Source: Symsagittifera roscoffensis (Eukaryota > Xenacoelomorpha > Acoela > Convolutidae). Taken from it: DNA of 64,000 bases. Shown here piece by piece: positions 23,105-36,259 of the stretch (position 1 is the first letter of the stretch; each line of letters opens with the position of its first letter). The notes under the pieces were generated by a model. The model worked only from the letters and a program-made list of their open reading frames with translations, searched no databases and was not told where the DNA came from. The DNA is taken from positions 12,942,517 to 13,006,516 of the forward strand of contig NC_087066.1 of the NCBI RefSeq assembly GCF_963678635.1, written 5' to 3'. The position numbers and the translations under genes are program-made.

Positions 23105-24188
23105 TTCGGGAAACAAACCAGATTGCTAAGAAATAGCGGAGTCGCGTTTGTTCTCCTAATCCTCTAATTACGGGCCTTACAAACCTTCACGATTAAGTGA
23201 TTACGTTGCATACAAATCCGTACGGAGATCCGGACCTTACCTACGTTTTTGAGACGTTGAGCAACCCAACGCACCTCAGGATCCGATGTTTGAAGAGGAC
23301 GCAGTAACAGGTCTCTCAAAAAACTCACCAGGAAGGAGCAGGTCGCCTGACAACAAAGCAGCACAACAAAGCGACGAGCCAAAGCAACAGGAAAACGGAC
23401 GGTTGGCCACCTACCCGCGTGACACATCAAACAAAAAGAATGAGCCTCCAAACGGACGAAAAATTAAAGACCAGAAGGTCCAAAGCCACCCCCACGGAGA
23501 GTTCCGACAGTATAGAGGATTAAGAAGAAAATCGTCGACAACGTCGGAGATCTCGGCACCTTGAAGCAGAAGAAAACACCGCCAATTGCTTTATCCGGCG
23601 AACTAACCAGAAAATCGGTACGAAATCGCCAATCGTCATTGGCCAACTCACTCGGAAACGCTAAACCAATAAACACATTCGAAGAAACGAATCCGGGATT
23701 CAAGATAAATATACAATTCAATATCGAGTCACCAACGTAAGCAACACAGTTACCTACAAAGCCAAGCCTAAAATCGTTAATCCAGGAAATTGGTTTTCGG
23801 ACAAAACGCCAGAGTACCAAGCGTGCATGATATTCCTCGAGCCAATCAGTCATAAAAAGAAAACTAGAAATCAAGAGCAAACGGAAATCATCGACCTTAT
23901 CTCTCCAGTGGATAGCCCAGAAAATACATGATGGAATTATTATTCATTGGAAAAACAGGAGGAAAAGACGGAACAAAAGTAAAATAAAATAATGACGAGA
24001 CAAATGAGGAACATGAAAAACAAACAAAGCACGATGGCAACAAGGAAGAAGACAAAAAGAAACACCACAAAACAGACCAGAAATGAAAAATGACGTTACC
24101 CCAAGAAGAACAAGAAACATGAAATTCAAGGAGAGTCCCCTAGGGACCATAAACTCAAATTAAACTTTTTCGCTGATATCTTTCTCCT
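23105..24188 (+). other. Single-copy 3' internal part of the element
   Basis: It contains a short hydrophilic frame at 23286-23564 (92 codons, rich in S, K, R, P) and further broken coding-like sequence to about 23940, then A-rich non-coding DNA. I do not recognise a domain. It could be a third ORF after integrase or the integrase C-terminal tail. Confidence 0.4.
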
Positions 24189-24195
24189 AGGAGAA
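24189..24195 (+). promoter_or_regulatory. Polypurine tract
   Basis: AGGAGAA directly abuts the TG of the right LTR, the expected place for plus-strand priming. Confidence 0.55.
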
Positions 24196-24437
24196 TGTCA
24201 TCCGGCACGGATCTGTATATTTTGATGCCTTTATATATACTTAACTCACCATGTGAATAAACCTTGTGTTTGGTCGATTGACGTTGTAAAGGCGTCAAGC
24301 CAGTGACCTCTATGAGCAATAGCTCAGACGCCAATAAACGATTTTTTGAATCAAATGTTTTGTCTCGCTTACGCAAGAGATCTTGTTTATCTCTTCTTTT
24401 GGATTCAGCAAATTTTTGTTTTGGATTAAGTATGACA
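24196..24437 (+). repeat. 3' LTR of the 13-24 kb element
   Basis: 242 bp, TGTCATCCGG...GTATGACA, followed by the GCAAT target duplication. Confidence 0.88.
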
Positions 24438-24442
24438 GCAAT

Positions 24443-25124
24443 TACAAAAACATATTCAACCAATTTCAATTTTTTTCCCTTTTTTTCAAACTATCGGAAC
24501 TCTCAAAATAACTATTGTTTTTATATGGTTTGTTTGCTTGCTCAATGCCTTAGTACTCAAATCTCAAATTTCTAAAAAGTTTCGTTTTTTTTAATTTTTC
24601 ATTTATAAATCTAAGTTTTTTGTCACTGGTGTTCGGTTACGAATACAATCCAAAAATTTTCAGAAAATTAGTATTTAAAAAATCGTTTTTTTTTTTGGTT
24701 TTCGGAAAAATGTTTGTCGTGCAATTTTCATATATCGATAAATACTTATCATAAAGATTTCATACATCTTTGTTTTTGTATGGAACTGCATAGTAAGAAA
24801 GAAGTTGTTCATAATGGAAATTGTATGATAAGACACTTTTGTCAACTCTTTAAAATCCATAGCATAGTAATTGAAAGGGTCACTTTTTTGTCTTTAAAAA
24901 ATAAAATAGCTCAATGGGAGACAAATGTATAAACAGAGCTAGCGAGCTAGATTGGAACTCAGAGTGACCTGTTTTATCGGAGTGACCGTGCTGTCTTTTT
25001 GTTTAATGTTTTAACTTAAAATTCTTAGCGCAAAATCTGACGGAAAATTTAAACAAATGGGATAGTTTAAAAGTCCATCGTAAATTCCAATTAAAACAAA
25101 CTGGAACGGAGTAAACTAATTCAA
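24443..25124. other. Non-coding AT-rich stretch
   Basis: No gene or repeat signature was seen. Confidence 0.5.
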
Positions 25125-25400
25125 TTATTGCTCCGACCATATGAAAAATGTGGAAAAACTTTGTAATCGGGTGTTTTAAACTTTATTGTTTTCCACGCAA
25201 AATCGGTCGGAAAAGCAAAATCGGAATGGGTCGTGTGATATATCATTTTAAATCACTTGTAAACTTGAATCGCATATTAATAAGTCTTAAAAGTTTTTTT
25301 CAGTATTGAGAAAAACCGTGTTGAGAAAAACGAAAAACCAAATTTTGGCCTTACTAAACTGCACTTTTGTTATTTTTCGGTCAATTTAAGTGCTAAAAAT
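25125..25400 (+). repeat. Dispersed repeat family 3, partial copy
   Basis: Shares ATATGAAAAATGTGGAAAAA, TTTTCCACGCAAAATC, the GATATATCATTTTAAA block and the GAGAAAAAC block with the copies at 10330 and 41080. Confidence 0.5.
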
Positions 25401-27589
25401 TTCTTGGTTTTGCAGAAAAGGCATTTATCTCTTGGTTATCACGGCCTTGATTAGTTCAAAAGGGGTAGCTAGAGTTGCATTGCAACAAGACCAACTTGAG
25501 TGTCGTAACGGTCGCAACAAACATCATGTGCCTCGGCCTAAGATAAACTACTAACGAACTGTAAATCAAATTTGTGAGCCACGTGTTTTTAATCACGTTG
25601 TCCTGATGATGGCATTGCCACCTAGGGGAAAAAATGATGTTGCGGGGAAAAACGGTCTGGGTGCGAAATCTGTTCCTTCAATGTTTTTTTTTCCAGTTGT
25701 GATTTATTCGATCAATTTGTAAATATGACAGCCCATCAAAAAACTTTCCAGGCAAAAATAAATGTTGATTAAATCTTAGGATAAACCGTTATATTAACTC
25801 ATTGGAAATCGTTTGAACCAATTTCTTAGTGATTTTGTTTTGCTAAGGTTTCCTCTGGTTCCATATCTTGAAGCATCAATGGAACATTTGCTCTCAATTT
25901 CTTGCATTTTAGGAAAAACAAATTAGTTCTAACTCAACTCCAAACGCCGAAAAAAGGCTTGAACGATAGAATTATATAGGAAGTAAACCGCTTTAAATAC
26001 CGTATGAAACATGCAAACCTGTCATAAGGTTGTGCGCACTTTGCGGAGCGGATACATGGGTCGCGCATCTAATCAGCTCTCGGTCAAAAGTTTTCAGTAT
26101 TTTAGAAGTTAATTTCTAGAAAAAAAACGAGATATAGCTATGGGGCTGCAAAGTCCAAACCACCCAAGGTAACTCGCATCTTTGCAACCTCAAACTTGAA
26201 AATTTTACACCAAAATCTCATAGTTGTCCAGAAATAATTCTAATGTTTTGTACAAAGCGGGACGATTTTGTTTTGGTCTTGCTGGCTAAGTCTTTAAGGT
26301 TGTACCGCATCTCTTAAGGTTGTTTTTAAGTTGCTCAGAAAATCCTGATTGCGCAAAGTCAATGCGTTAATATCTTGAGTCGCAACGGCATTGACATGCT
26401 CGAAAGAGGTCGCGAGAAATGCACCACGAGTTGCGTTGGTAGCGAAGTATGTCGAGTACCTCCGACTGAGTGAAACTAATAAAAGATTTTTTTTTAAAGA
26501 TTTTGAGCGACCTTTTTTTAGTATACTGTTAATGAAATAGCGTTGCCATCTCGCTTTATATATGTTTTTTTTTCCAAATTGTGCTTTACCCAATGATTTC
26601 TTATTTGTAGGATATTTGATAGCCCCAAAAAAATAAGGATCAACCGTAAAATCGCCCCCTTAAGTGATCTACCCTAGAACGCCCTCCCCAAGCATGTATT
26701 AGTTCTGAAAATTAATTCTATACAAAAATGCTTTTCATACAAACCCGCAAATAAAATTGATTTTATAATTTTTATGCGGGATTGATTTTGTAAGCTGTTA
26801 CTTACCTAGGTTAATGTTTTAATTCAATTTGCTTTAGTAATACGGATAATTTTGAACAAATTTAGGCTATACTCTAAGTTAGCTTATAAAAATCCATACT
26901 CTTCCCCTTCCCCAAAAACGATTTGGGGAGAATTGTGCGGTTGATCAGTTTTGTAGATTCTCAAAAGCAGTCTTTATGAAAAACAAAATGAATCTTTCCC
27001 AAAGATTAAAAATGAATTGTGATCTAATTTTTTGTCAACCAGAAGAAATTATTTTACTCGATCATTGTCAATTTAATGAATTACGATTTTTTTATCGTAT
27101 TTTTTTTTTCAGTTTTGCAGTATAAACACAGCAATAATTTAAAATTTAACTCCTGCTTTTGGTTTGATACTTGTTACATCAGATGAAACTAAGTTGGTTT
27201 TGACATAAAAATAGTTTTCACGGTTTCAGTTTTTTTGGTTCACAATTTTTTCCCATTTTTTTCTTCTCATTTATTTTGTTAATTTTTTTAAAAATATTTA
27301 CTCCCCCCACGCTACTTTACTTCCCTTGTCGCCATACCAGCTGATAACCCCTCTCACGTATACAACCCCTTGTCATCCTCAAGTTTGCACCCCCTATACC
27401 CCTCTACTTATATCTGCTGTGCATTTACCCCCTTTACTTCTAAGGGGGATGAGGGCAGGGGTAGGGGTAAGGATAAACGTAGAGGGTGGTCTATATGTGT
27501 GTGAGGGAGTGGCAAATTTGGATGTCGGTGGGAGGAGGCAAATGTGGATGCAAGGGCAAATGTGGATGTGGGGGAGCCAAGTGTAGAAC
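25401..27589. other. Non-coding stretch
   Basis: AT-rich with a CT-rich, then GGGGTA-rich patch at 27300-27560. A 99-codon minus-strand frame at 26294-26593 has no recognisable similarity. I do not support any gene here. Confidence 0.45.
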
Positions 27590-27905
27590 GATATTTCGTT
27601 TGCTCGTCAATTTCTCCCCCCCCCCCCCCACACCCAGCAGTTCATTGAAAATCCAACAAAAACTTTTTTCATCCCCGTTTGTTTCTTATCTCAAGATGTA
27701 ACTGTGTGCCGTCACGGTAAAATTATTCAGCTTCAATTTTACAAGGAATCAAGTAGTGTTTTTCAAAGCTTTTCAAAGAGATCATAACAAACGATTACGC
27801 TGTGTGAGAATTGTAATATGCAGAGGTGGATTTAGGGGTATGTGAGATGGCATTGAAACGGATCTAAAAACTTTCTGAAGGCGCTTTTGGAGTCAAATAA
27901 AATAA
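27590..27905 (+). repeat. Duplicated segment, copy 1
   Basis: From GATATTTCGTTTGCTCGTCA to GGCGCTTTTGGAGTC it matches 28470-28790, including AAGGAATCAAGTAGT and AACGATTACGCTGTGTGAG and the first about 70 bp of a hAT-like MITE. A C-run lies near its start. Confidence 0.7.
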
Positions 27906-28469
27906 ACGTGGATTGAGTTTTTACGTAGATATTTAATTATATTGAAAATATAATTGATTTTGGTGGTCTACATTTGCAACAAAAACGCGTTGAAATGACC
28001 ATATTTTAGGCATCAGTTTTCCATAATAATCAATTATTATTCATGGTGTTCAGTATTTGTAAGTAAACGTATTGACCGAGTGTTGATTTTACCAGCAAAA
28101 TATCAGCTGACTAGCAAAAAGGTCGACTTTTTTGAAGTTCAAATTGTTTGTTTTTCTCAATGAACGTCGCAACTCCGCCCTTCAACCGAAATATAGGATA
28201 TGTTTGAGGCCCACCATGTTCCGTGATTGTTATTTAAGTGTAAGGCAAAATTACTCAACCCAGAAAAATTACCCAAAAATAGCATGTAATTTTAACCAGG
28301 GGCTCAACAGTGGTTATCCGTGATGAGTTGTTTAGTTCGTATCTTGGTCCGTTGCCTTGTGAGTAGATCGGGTTAATCTCATTTAACTTAAAAAATTCAG
28401 TAAATCTTCTTCATTTTTGAGAGTTAATTTGTAAAAAAAAAAAAGGTTTTTAACACGTTCGCTGTTGGA
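27906..28469. other. Non-coding stretch between duplicated segments
   Basis: AT-rich. I see no gene, RNA or repeat signature in it. Confidence 0.45.
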
Positions 28470-28790
28470 TATTTTGTTTGCTCGTCACTTTCTCCAAACC
28501 CAAAACCCCCTACCCCCCACGCCCCAGAGCAGCTCATTGAACCCTTTTTCGTCCCTGTTTGTTGCTTATCTCAAGACGTAACTGTGTGCTTATTTTTCTC
28601 GGTAAGTTTTTTGCGCTTCAACTTTACAAGGAATCAAGTAGTTTTTTCAAAGCTTTTCAGAGAGGTTGTAACTAACGATTACGCTGTGTGAGGGAATTGT
28701 AATATGCAGTGGTGGATTTAGGGGCAGGTATGGGGGATGGTATTGAAACGGAGCCAAAAGTTTTCTAAAGGCGCCTTTTGGAACCAAAAA
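28470..28790 (+). repeat. Duplicated segment, copy 2
   Basis: Diverged direct copy of 27590-27905. Here the hAT-like MITE at its right end is longer. Confidence 0.7.
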
Positions 28791-28951
28791 CTATACTCCC
28801 CGTCTCGTCTCCGTTTTCGGCGCGGTCTCTCATTTTAGTTCTTATTTTTCTTCAAAACTTTCTTATTCAATCTGTTTTTTTCCAAAGTTTTCTTTGGCAG
28901 ACCTCAGAAAACAACTTTGGCTGACTTAAAAAAGGTCCGCAAATTTTCAAA

Positions 28952-28995
<44 letters not shown>

Positions 28996-29037
28996 GAAAA
29001 TACACATTTTCTTCAAAAACCCCTAGATCTGCGCCTG
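28707..29037 (-). mobile_element. hAT-like MITE with (TA)n expansion
   Basis: Ends CAGTGGTGGATTTAGGGG and CCCCTAGATCTGCGCCTG are inverted, with GGCGC blocks inside. No convincing 8-bp target duplication (GTAATATG versus ATAATTTT). Confidence 0.55.
28961..28993. repeat. (TA)n microsatellite
   Basis: 33 bp of uninterrupted TA following an A-run. Confidence 0.95.
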
Positions 29038-32000
29038 ATAATTTTGTTAGATATATTATGCTGGAATGTAATCTTTGCTTTCTAAATATCCAATATCTTT
29101 GCTTCCTTAATTTCAAATGCTTTAAGCTTAATCTCCTTCTTATGCGATTTTGGAAGACAAAGAGTTCCTTTGAGCTTTCTGAAGATATTGTTCTCAATTT
29201 AACCGCTATGGTATCTAAATACTTAGGCCTTTAGCGCATCCAACGGTTAAGAAGATGCAAATATTAGACCTTGAAACGAATTGCCTTTTTTGTAAAAGAG
29301 GGAAAATTGTTAACAAGTCCGTTTTTGAAAATATTTCTTTTAAGTAAGATTACAAACACATGTTTGAAGTAATTTATGTATATTTAGTTCACTTTTGAAA
29401 GCATAAGGCATGGCAGTTTTAAAAAACATCATTGGCTACAGAATATGAGGAACAAATTTTCTATCACACAGTTGAAAATTATTCATGATTATCACTGTTT
29501 GTTAGCTACGCGAGCTCTAATAAATTGAAGTTCCTAGGTTTAATTGGGGTTACCGCAGTGTCCCGTAACTCAATGTATTAGTGGAGCACCTGGGTTTTAT
29601 ATATTATAACTCTTTCTTTCACACCTTTTACCAACTGATTAGATCGTTAAGGATAGACATGTTTTGTTCCTCATAAAAAAATGACTATTTTTGGCAAACA
29701 GTATAATTCCGATCATTAATTCAGAAGTTTAAAAAAAAGACAAGAGTATGGTGTCGTCAAGTACTTCTTTTTTCTCATTTTGAGGACAAAAATCTTGCGA
29801 TAAATAAAAGGTCAAAAATTCACCATGGTATTATGATATTATAATCAGAGCTAAATTGTTCCGTGTCTTTTCGTTATTTTTAAAATAAGTGTGACAAGCG
29901 GAATGAACAAAGTTTTCACAATATCGCCAGAATAAATTAAAGCATTTCCGCACACAGGTAATTTGATTAATCTAAATTTATGCAAATGTTGCAAAATTTC
30001 ATTTTTAGACCTGCCTTTTTTAATAGTTCATTGACATGTCAGTTCTTCAATGTGCTGTGAGTGCACTATTTGCTCTCGGACTCAAGCTTATTTGCATGAA
30101 AACACATTATTTTCAGATTTTTCTTGTAACACTGTTGCAAGGTTTCCATTCATTTTGCAAGGTTCTCGCGAAACTTGCATTGCATTTGCGAGAAGTGAGC
30201 ATGATTTTGCATTCTATAATTTTTCGCTTTATAATATTATATTCTTTTATGATTATATTCTATTATGATTTTTCTTTTTTATAATTTTTTTTGCTGTTTT
30301 TGTATGTTCAATGCTTTCTCAAGTTTCAGCAAAGTGAAGACCTTTATTGGTTATTTCAAGAAATTTTGTTTTTACATAATTGTTAGATATTGTAAATTGA
30401 ACCTAAGATCAAAAAGACACAGGTCAGTTTGATTTTCGATAAACAACAGTGCGCTTCAATTTCTAACTTTTTCCTTTCTAGGCTTACCCTCGTCTTTGAT
30501 TGCCGAAGCATCGAAAAAAAATGTATATTGAACCTCACCAGTTGTGTAGATTTTTTGAAAAAACCCAATTGATGCAGGCCACAGTGCCTCACTGGAGCAT
30601 CAGTTTTATGATGTAACGAGGTGTTTTACACCCTTAATTTTGCAGATAAAATTTGTTTGTCAGGGCTTTTTTCAGCATGCCAACTTTTGTAAAAATTGAA
30701 AAATATAACAAATATTTTACTGGTTAAATTTTGCAGGTGAGGGAAAGGAAAAAAGCCATGGTAAATCAAGTCCTACTTAACCAGATAATATTATAAAAAA
30801 GCAAAAACAGATTTGTAAGGTAACATGAAATACACCCCGGGTTAACCAAAAATGCTAATGATACAATTTTTATGCAATTCCATTAGTGCAGAAAGCTGCA
30901 CGAAAGGTCTATGATTACTGATTTTTCATTAATTGAAATTGTATGATTAACTTTTCTTCTTAAACCAATTTTTTTTAAATTTAGTATCTCAATTCAAATC
31001 GTAACCGAACACGTGTGACAAATACTCGATGGTTTCTCAAAAATAGTGAATTCCTCAGTTGTAACGGTTTTGCTTGCATAGCATATTGGTAAAGACCTGA
31101 GGGTAGATGTCTTACTTAAACAATATAACAAAGGAAGCAAACTTTTTCAAAGAAGCAATAGGGCAAAAAAGATTTTTTCTAATTTGAAATTTAAATTGAT
31201 CATGCATTGCCCAAAGCTTACAAAAATCTGCCATACGGATTAAATAGGCTTTCCGAGCATGTATATTTTTTTGGATAAATGTTTGTTTGAGTACAAAATT
31301 GGATTAGCACCTGAAAAACTTTTAGAACACAATTTTAGTGGAAAATTTAAAAACACACTTTAAAAATTTATAAAGTCGCCTTCAAAAAATGCCTTTCATA
31401 CAAATCCCTTTTAGTGAATGCTTAGCGTTTTTTTTTTCATGCCAAAACAAAAAAGTTATTTTAAAATTCAATGACACCATTTTAGCCAAATTTAATGAAA
31501 TTTGTACGACAAACTTGTATTCGCGTTTTATGAGAGACTAAGTTCATGGAATTGTATGATAAACTTTTTTCCTCTTTTGAGGTTCACGCGGACTGTTTGG
31601 CCGTTTTACGATACTGTTTCATTTTTTAATTTTTTAGCTGATCACCTGTTTTAAAAGAATTTAGGCTATTTGAACGTTATAGTTGGAAAGAATGGGTATC
31701 GACTTTTGTAGAACCTTGTGAGATTTTTGCAAGATCGTGCGAGATTACCCCTCCTTGATTAACTAACTTAAATCAGTTTTACAAAATATCAAAAATGATA
31801 TGAAAACTACATAGTTTCAAAAATTATATTAAAGTGGGATTTCGAAAAATGGATACTTTATACTCAATAAAAATATGCTCAAAAAACCAAAAACTCTTTT
31901 ATTTTTTTATAGAGCGAATATACCTATTCTTCGAAGCAGTCTGAAAAGCTCATTAAATTTATTTTTTTTTCAATTTAGACTGATTTTACAAAAAATGACA

Positions 32001-32069
32001 GGCGACTATGCTTGCACTAGACTAAAATGCGGATGGCAACACTGATTGAACAATAGTTTGATAGCATTT
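29038..32069. other. Non-coding AT-rich stretch
   Basis: Low-complexity TTATA-rich sequence at 30220-30300. No gene, RNA or element is supported. Confidence 0.5.
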
Positions 32070-32298
32070 TAATACGCAAACTAATTATGCGTGAATAATT
32101 TTCCGCACTCTTAATCGTTCCAAATTGAATTCAGGCCAACTATAGTTTGTCATGTTTCAAATGTTAGTACTTACATTCAATATTGGCAGTACAAATTTTA
32201 TAGTTTATCACAAGTTTGAGCAAAAACATTTCGAGAATAGTTAAGTGGCCGTCAAAAAAATCAAGATTTTGCCCTGATATACGAGCAGTCTTGTTTTC
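32070..32298 (+). repeat. Hairpin-bearing dispersed repeat, 3' fragment
   Basis: Contains ATCGTTCCAAATTGAATTCA and the terminal GCCCTGATATACGAGCAGTC. The 5' part is not recognisable. Confidence 0.5.
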
Positions 32299-32710
32299 TC
32301 ATATCTGCGATACTGTTTCGTTGGCCACTCGCGAGCAATGGAGCACTGTAGCTTTAATTGTAGCTCTAACTTTAGGATTTTTGTTTAGGGAAAACTGACA
32401 ACGTGACAGTGGGCATCCGGATATACAGCATCGGACCCATATCTGAAACAGAAATGGTGAGTCATCAATTGTACCATTTTCGTAACTGTTATATGATATT
32501 TATATAATTATTCTGTGAAAGTTTGAAAAGCACTATCTACCTTTGCTTGTTTTTTTCTTGGCATTCTCATAAAACAAACAATTTTAATCTGGGGTTTTGA
32601 AAACAAAAGATAATTCATGCTCAATATAAAACTATAATCGATTGAAAACAGTTTAAATTTTTCATTTTTTGGTATAGTTTTAGGCTTTTTATATAGCTGG
32701 TTTATAGTTC
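32299..32710. other. Non-coding AT-rich stretch
   Basis: Between a hairpin-repeat fragment and a MITE. I see no gene or element signature. Confidence 0.4.
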
Positions 32711-33040
32711 GGCTCACGGGGGGCTGACACCTTCTCCTCGGGGATTTGACAACCTCAATAATCAAAGGGTCCCCTCTTCGGTCTTTTTATGACATTCATT
32801 TGTGGGACCAAACCTAAAATTGTTCTAAAGGTGCCTATGACACCAATATATACCAATTTTTCAGGAGAGCGCGCGCCAAAACTTTCCAAAAAGTGCTCGA
32901 AAAAACTCAATTTTGACCTGTTTTTTTTCAAAAATTTGGCTGCGGCGCTAAAAACGTTGTCTAAATGAGGTCCTTTTAGTGTTCATGGAGAGCTCACAAA
33001 ATCAATTCGCTCGGCATAAAAAAGAAGGTCGACAAACTTT
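32711..33040 (-). mobile_element. hAT-like MITE, diverged, inverted
   Basis: On the minus strand it follows the 5812 element through GTCGACCTT, CAAATTTTTGAAAA, GGCGCGCGCTC, GGGGACCCTTTGA and GTCAAATCCCCGAGGAG. Ends are eroded and boundaries approximate. Confidence 0.55.
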
Positions 33041-34799
33041 TTGATATCAGGTTTCATTTGTGGAGTGAGTCATTGCATTGAAGCGAATAAGAGTTCACTT
33101 TTAGGATGACCTGAAAACTAGTAGTCTTCCCGAAGTTCTATTTCAAAGTGTCAGCTGATTAGGGTTGCCGTTTGGCTGCTATAGAGATTGTCAAAACTAT
33201 CTGACGACTAATTTGGATGCGGGCGGGGTTTTTTGTTTGAGTTTGATGTGCTCTTTTGAAGTGCAGAACGAAATGATTCATATCATGCACTTCGTGTACT
33301 GTTCCAAAAGTGGAAAACAACTGAAAATATTCACCATAGCGGTTTTTGTATGCGAATGCAAATCAATACATAGTCTTCAAGAAAATATGGGAGGGACCTA
33401 TGGCGGAGGGTGTGTTTTTCTTCTTCCCACACAATTTGGCTAAATCATAAAGTTTCATAGTAATCCGATTGTATGTGATACTATATTAAAGCCCTACTAT
33501 TTAAGACTCGAATTTCAAAAAAAAGTAACAAAAAGTAACGAATTTCAAAATAACACAAACTGTCTCACTGGCAGAAAAAAACTGGCGTGAATTTTTTTTT
33601 CGGTTGTCAGAATAAATTAGACAAAGTTGATGAGAGGCTAACTTCGCAATTAAATCTATTACAATATAAACGTTTATTTAGCAATTATTAAGTCTCATTT
33701 AAGCAGTTTTTTTAAACTGCCGTTCATTAAACTCTTGGGACAAATCAGAGGCAAGACAAAAAAAAGAACATTGACGTCTGGCGAGGCATTACAACACTTC
33801 CCTAGTACAAGAGTGTTGAAAATTAAAATGTTGTTCACCAGGTGCCGAAAGCCATCAGTTTTCAGGTTTGTTGAACATTTTTTCCATTTTGGCACTGTTG
33901 TACTTCAACCCGTGTTGATAAATCTTTAAAATAGTTTAACACTGTAGTTTCAGCGTATTTCTTGATCAATTATAAAAGCAAATTGACCCATATTTGGGGT
34001 AAAATTTGTTTGAAAATTTTGAAAAAAAACGCACAACATTTAATATACATCAGCACTGATGCTTTCGTTTTATCGTCCCGAGAGGTTAAATACCATCAAG
34101 TAGACAAAATTTCAAGTCATCAAGTAGAAAAAAAATTGTATTAACCAATCAGAATCGAGATAAGAAAAACAAATATACGCAAGAATACAGTGACGATTTA
34201 AAAAACTTTGGTTTTCAACTTATTTGCAACACTTGGCCGAAATAAAGTTTCCGTTGATTACTACAATATCTCTTTCTTCAGAAAACTTTATGTAGCTCCA
34301 AAACATCATTTTTTCCACCAGTTTTTGCTCTTGGAGTGATATAATTGATATGATAACGCATATTTGTTGGTCGTCTCAAAAACAAATTTTTCACTTGAAT
34401 TAAATCAGCGATTGTTTCACCTGAAAAAAAAAACTCATTTTCTCAATTTTTTTTTGATTTTTCTCGAAAACTTTTGGTATTGATGTTAGAAATTTTGGGT
34501 TTTGCCGCTGATTTGTGCTCTAAAAGTTTTAATGACCAAACTTGATTGAAATTTGCTGGCTGATGAGTATGAGTGTGGTTCAAATTTTCCGAAGCTTTTA
34601 ATAATATAATGCATTCAATTTGAAAAATGTTCGTCGTTCACGATATTTTGTTTAGCTGGCCATTTTTTTGTATAATCCGAATTGTATAAATCCGAAGTTC
34701 AAATGTATACAAAATGTCACTTGCAATCTTTTGTCGTAAAAAATTGTTAATAGTCCTATTTGGGATAACAAACGTGCAATATTTTGCTATCTTACAACA
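33041..34799. other. Non-coding AT-rich stretch
   Basis: No supported gene or element. Confidence 0.5.
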
Positions 34800-35010
34800 A
34801 TTTTGCGTTCTTATTTAGCGGTCGATTAACTCAATCCAAATTGAATTGAGGCACACCAATTGAGGCATACCAAAGTGTCTAAATTGAATTGAGGCATATT
34901 CTTTTTTTTTCGATTATTTATTCAGTTTTTGAACCAAAAACCTTTTAATTGGCCTCAAAATGCAGTCAGAACATTCAGAGCTTCGCCCTCAAATACCGCC
35001 AGTCTTGTTG
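34800..35010 (+). repeat. Hairpin-bearing dispersed repeat, 3' fragment
   Basis: Contains a repeated AATTGAATTGAGGCA block and the terminal CAGAGCTTCGCCCTCA...CAGTCTTGTT. Confidence 0.5.
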
Positions 35011-35732
35011 ATGCTTACGTCAGTATAATAAGTGATTTCACTTGTTGATTAAATTGAGTCTTACGTACAAAACCATAAAAGAAAAATTCAAAAAAAAGAA
35101 AAGTAAACAATATGCTTCAGATAAACTGAAAAAGTTTTTTTTCTCTAAAGCTGTTTGAGTTACATTCATTGGCAAAAAATCCTCAGCTACTGTTGCTATT
35201 CCACCAGCTCGCAATATTTGGTTCTGTTGATGTATTTTTTAAATCTCGCACACATTGTAGATCTGAAGTAAAAGATGTCCGTTTTTAGTTAGATTGACGA
35301 TTCGTTAAAATTTAGAGACAAAACTTCGCAGAAACATGTCATAAGTAGCCTCCTTAAGAAGTTTACGTTTTGTTCTATCTCCAAACTTTTTTCATCACAA
35401 AAGAAACGAAAAAAAGAGAAAACATTAGGTTTTTGTATGCCAAGTTTAGCAGCCTGAAAGTTTAGCTTTGAAGCGCAATGTTTCAAAATTTAACCGGTAG
35501 TTTTTGTTAATGAATACTCGAGTCGAATAAAAAACAAATTGATAAACTATGTGATTCTGGGGAAGGTCCAAGCATTTTTTTTTATTCATCCAATTTTGTC
35601 AAAAGATAATCAAAATTGGGAGAAATTGCCTAAAAATTTAAAATCGAGGATTGTTTTTCTTTTTATTCCATCAAAATTTTTAAAATTGGTTTGAAAATTG
35701 ATGTAAGTTTTGCTTGATACTGTAACTTATTG
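35011..35732. other. Non-coding AT-rich stretch
   Basis: Lies directly upstream of the hairpin-repeat array. I see no gene or other repeat. Confidence 0.4.
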
Positions 35733-36259
35733 TTCCAACTTTCGATACGAAAGTAACGGAATATTTGTGCTCGGGGTGGGTTTTTTTTCTTCTGACAAAT
35801 TTCGACTTTTTAACTAGCCATTTTTGACGGATTTTTTAAAAATCATTCGAAAGCTATTGTTGCCCTGAGCTTAAATTTGAAAAGATATTTCACCTGTGAC
35901 CCTTTTTGGCAAAGTTATGGGGGTTTAAAGATTGCCATTCCGGCCAATTTGGAACAATTAACGCGCGATATATTTCGCGCTATTAACACGTAAGCGGAGA
36001 TTTAATCCGCCTTAGAAATCGTTCCAAATTGGTTCAAGAAAGCTGATATGCCATAATTGATAAAATAATAGGAGCGAAATCTATCTTTTTGTACTTTATA
36101 TGGCGTGTGGGGGGATGATTTTCATAGAAAAATTTCAAATTTTTGAAAAAAATATTCATTTTATTTTATTATGTTTATTTTTTTTGTTATTACTGCTCAT
36201 GACACCTCAAACGGCAGTCGGAACAATCAGGGCTTCGCCCTGATACGAGCAGTCTTGTT
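35733..36259 (+). repeat. Hairpin repeat array, unit 1
   Basis: 527 bp from TTCCAACTTTCG to CAGTCTTGTT. Three palindromes: CTTTCG-ATA-CGAAAG at the 5' end, GCGCGA-TATATT-TCGCGC in the middle, CAGGGC-TTC-GCCCTG at the 3' end. Confidence 0.8.

Larger units (their letters stand above)
13194..24437 (+). mobile_element. Decayed Ty3-type LTR retrotransposon with internal tandem duplication
   Basis: It is flanked by a perfect 5-bp target duplication GCAAT (13189-13193 and 24438-24442). LTRs of 240 and 242 bp begin TGTCAT and end ATGACA. A tRNA-Ser-type PBS follows the left LTR and a short purine tract precedes the right LTR. The interior carries remnants of protease, RT, RNase H and integrase in the Ty3 order (integrase last), with many stops and frameshifts, so it cannot be autonomous. 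The central segment is present twice (13886-18395 and 18401-23104). Without the duplication the element would be about 6.5-6.7 kb. Confidence 0.9.

Noticed and set aside
26294-26593. 99-codon minus-strand ORF
   Set aside because: No recognisable similarity, no splice or promoter context, located in repeat-rich DNA.
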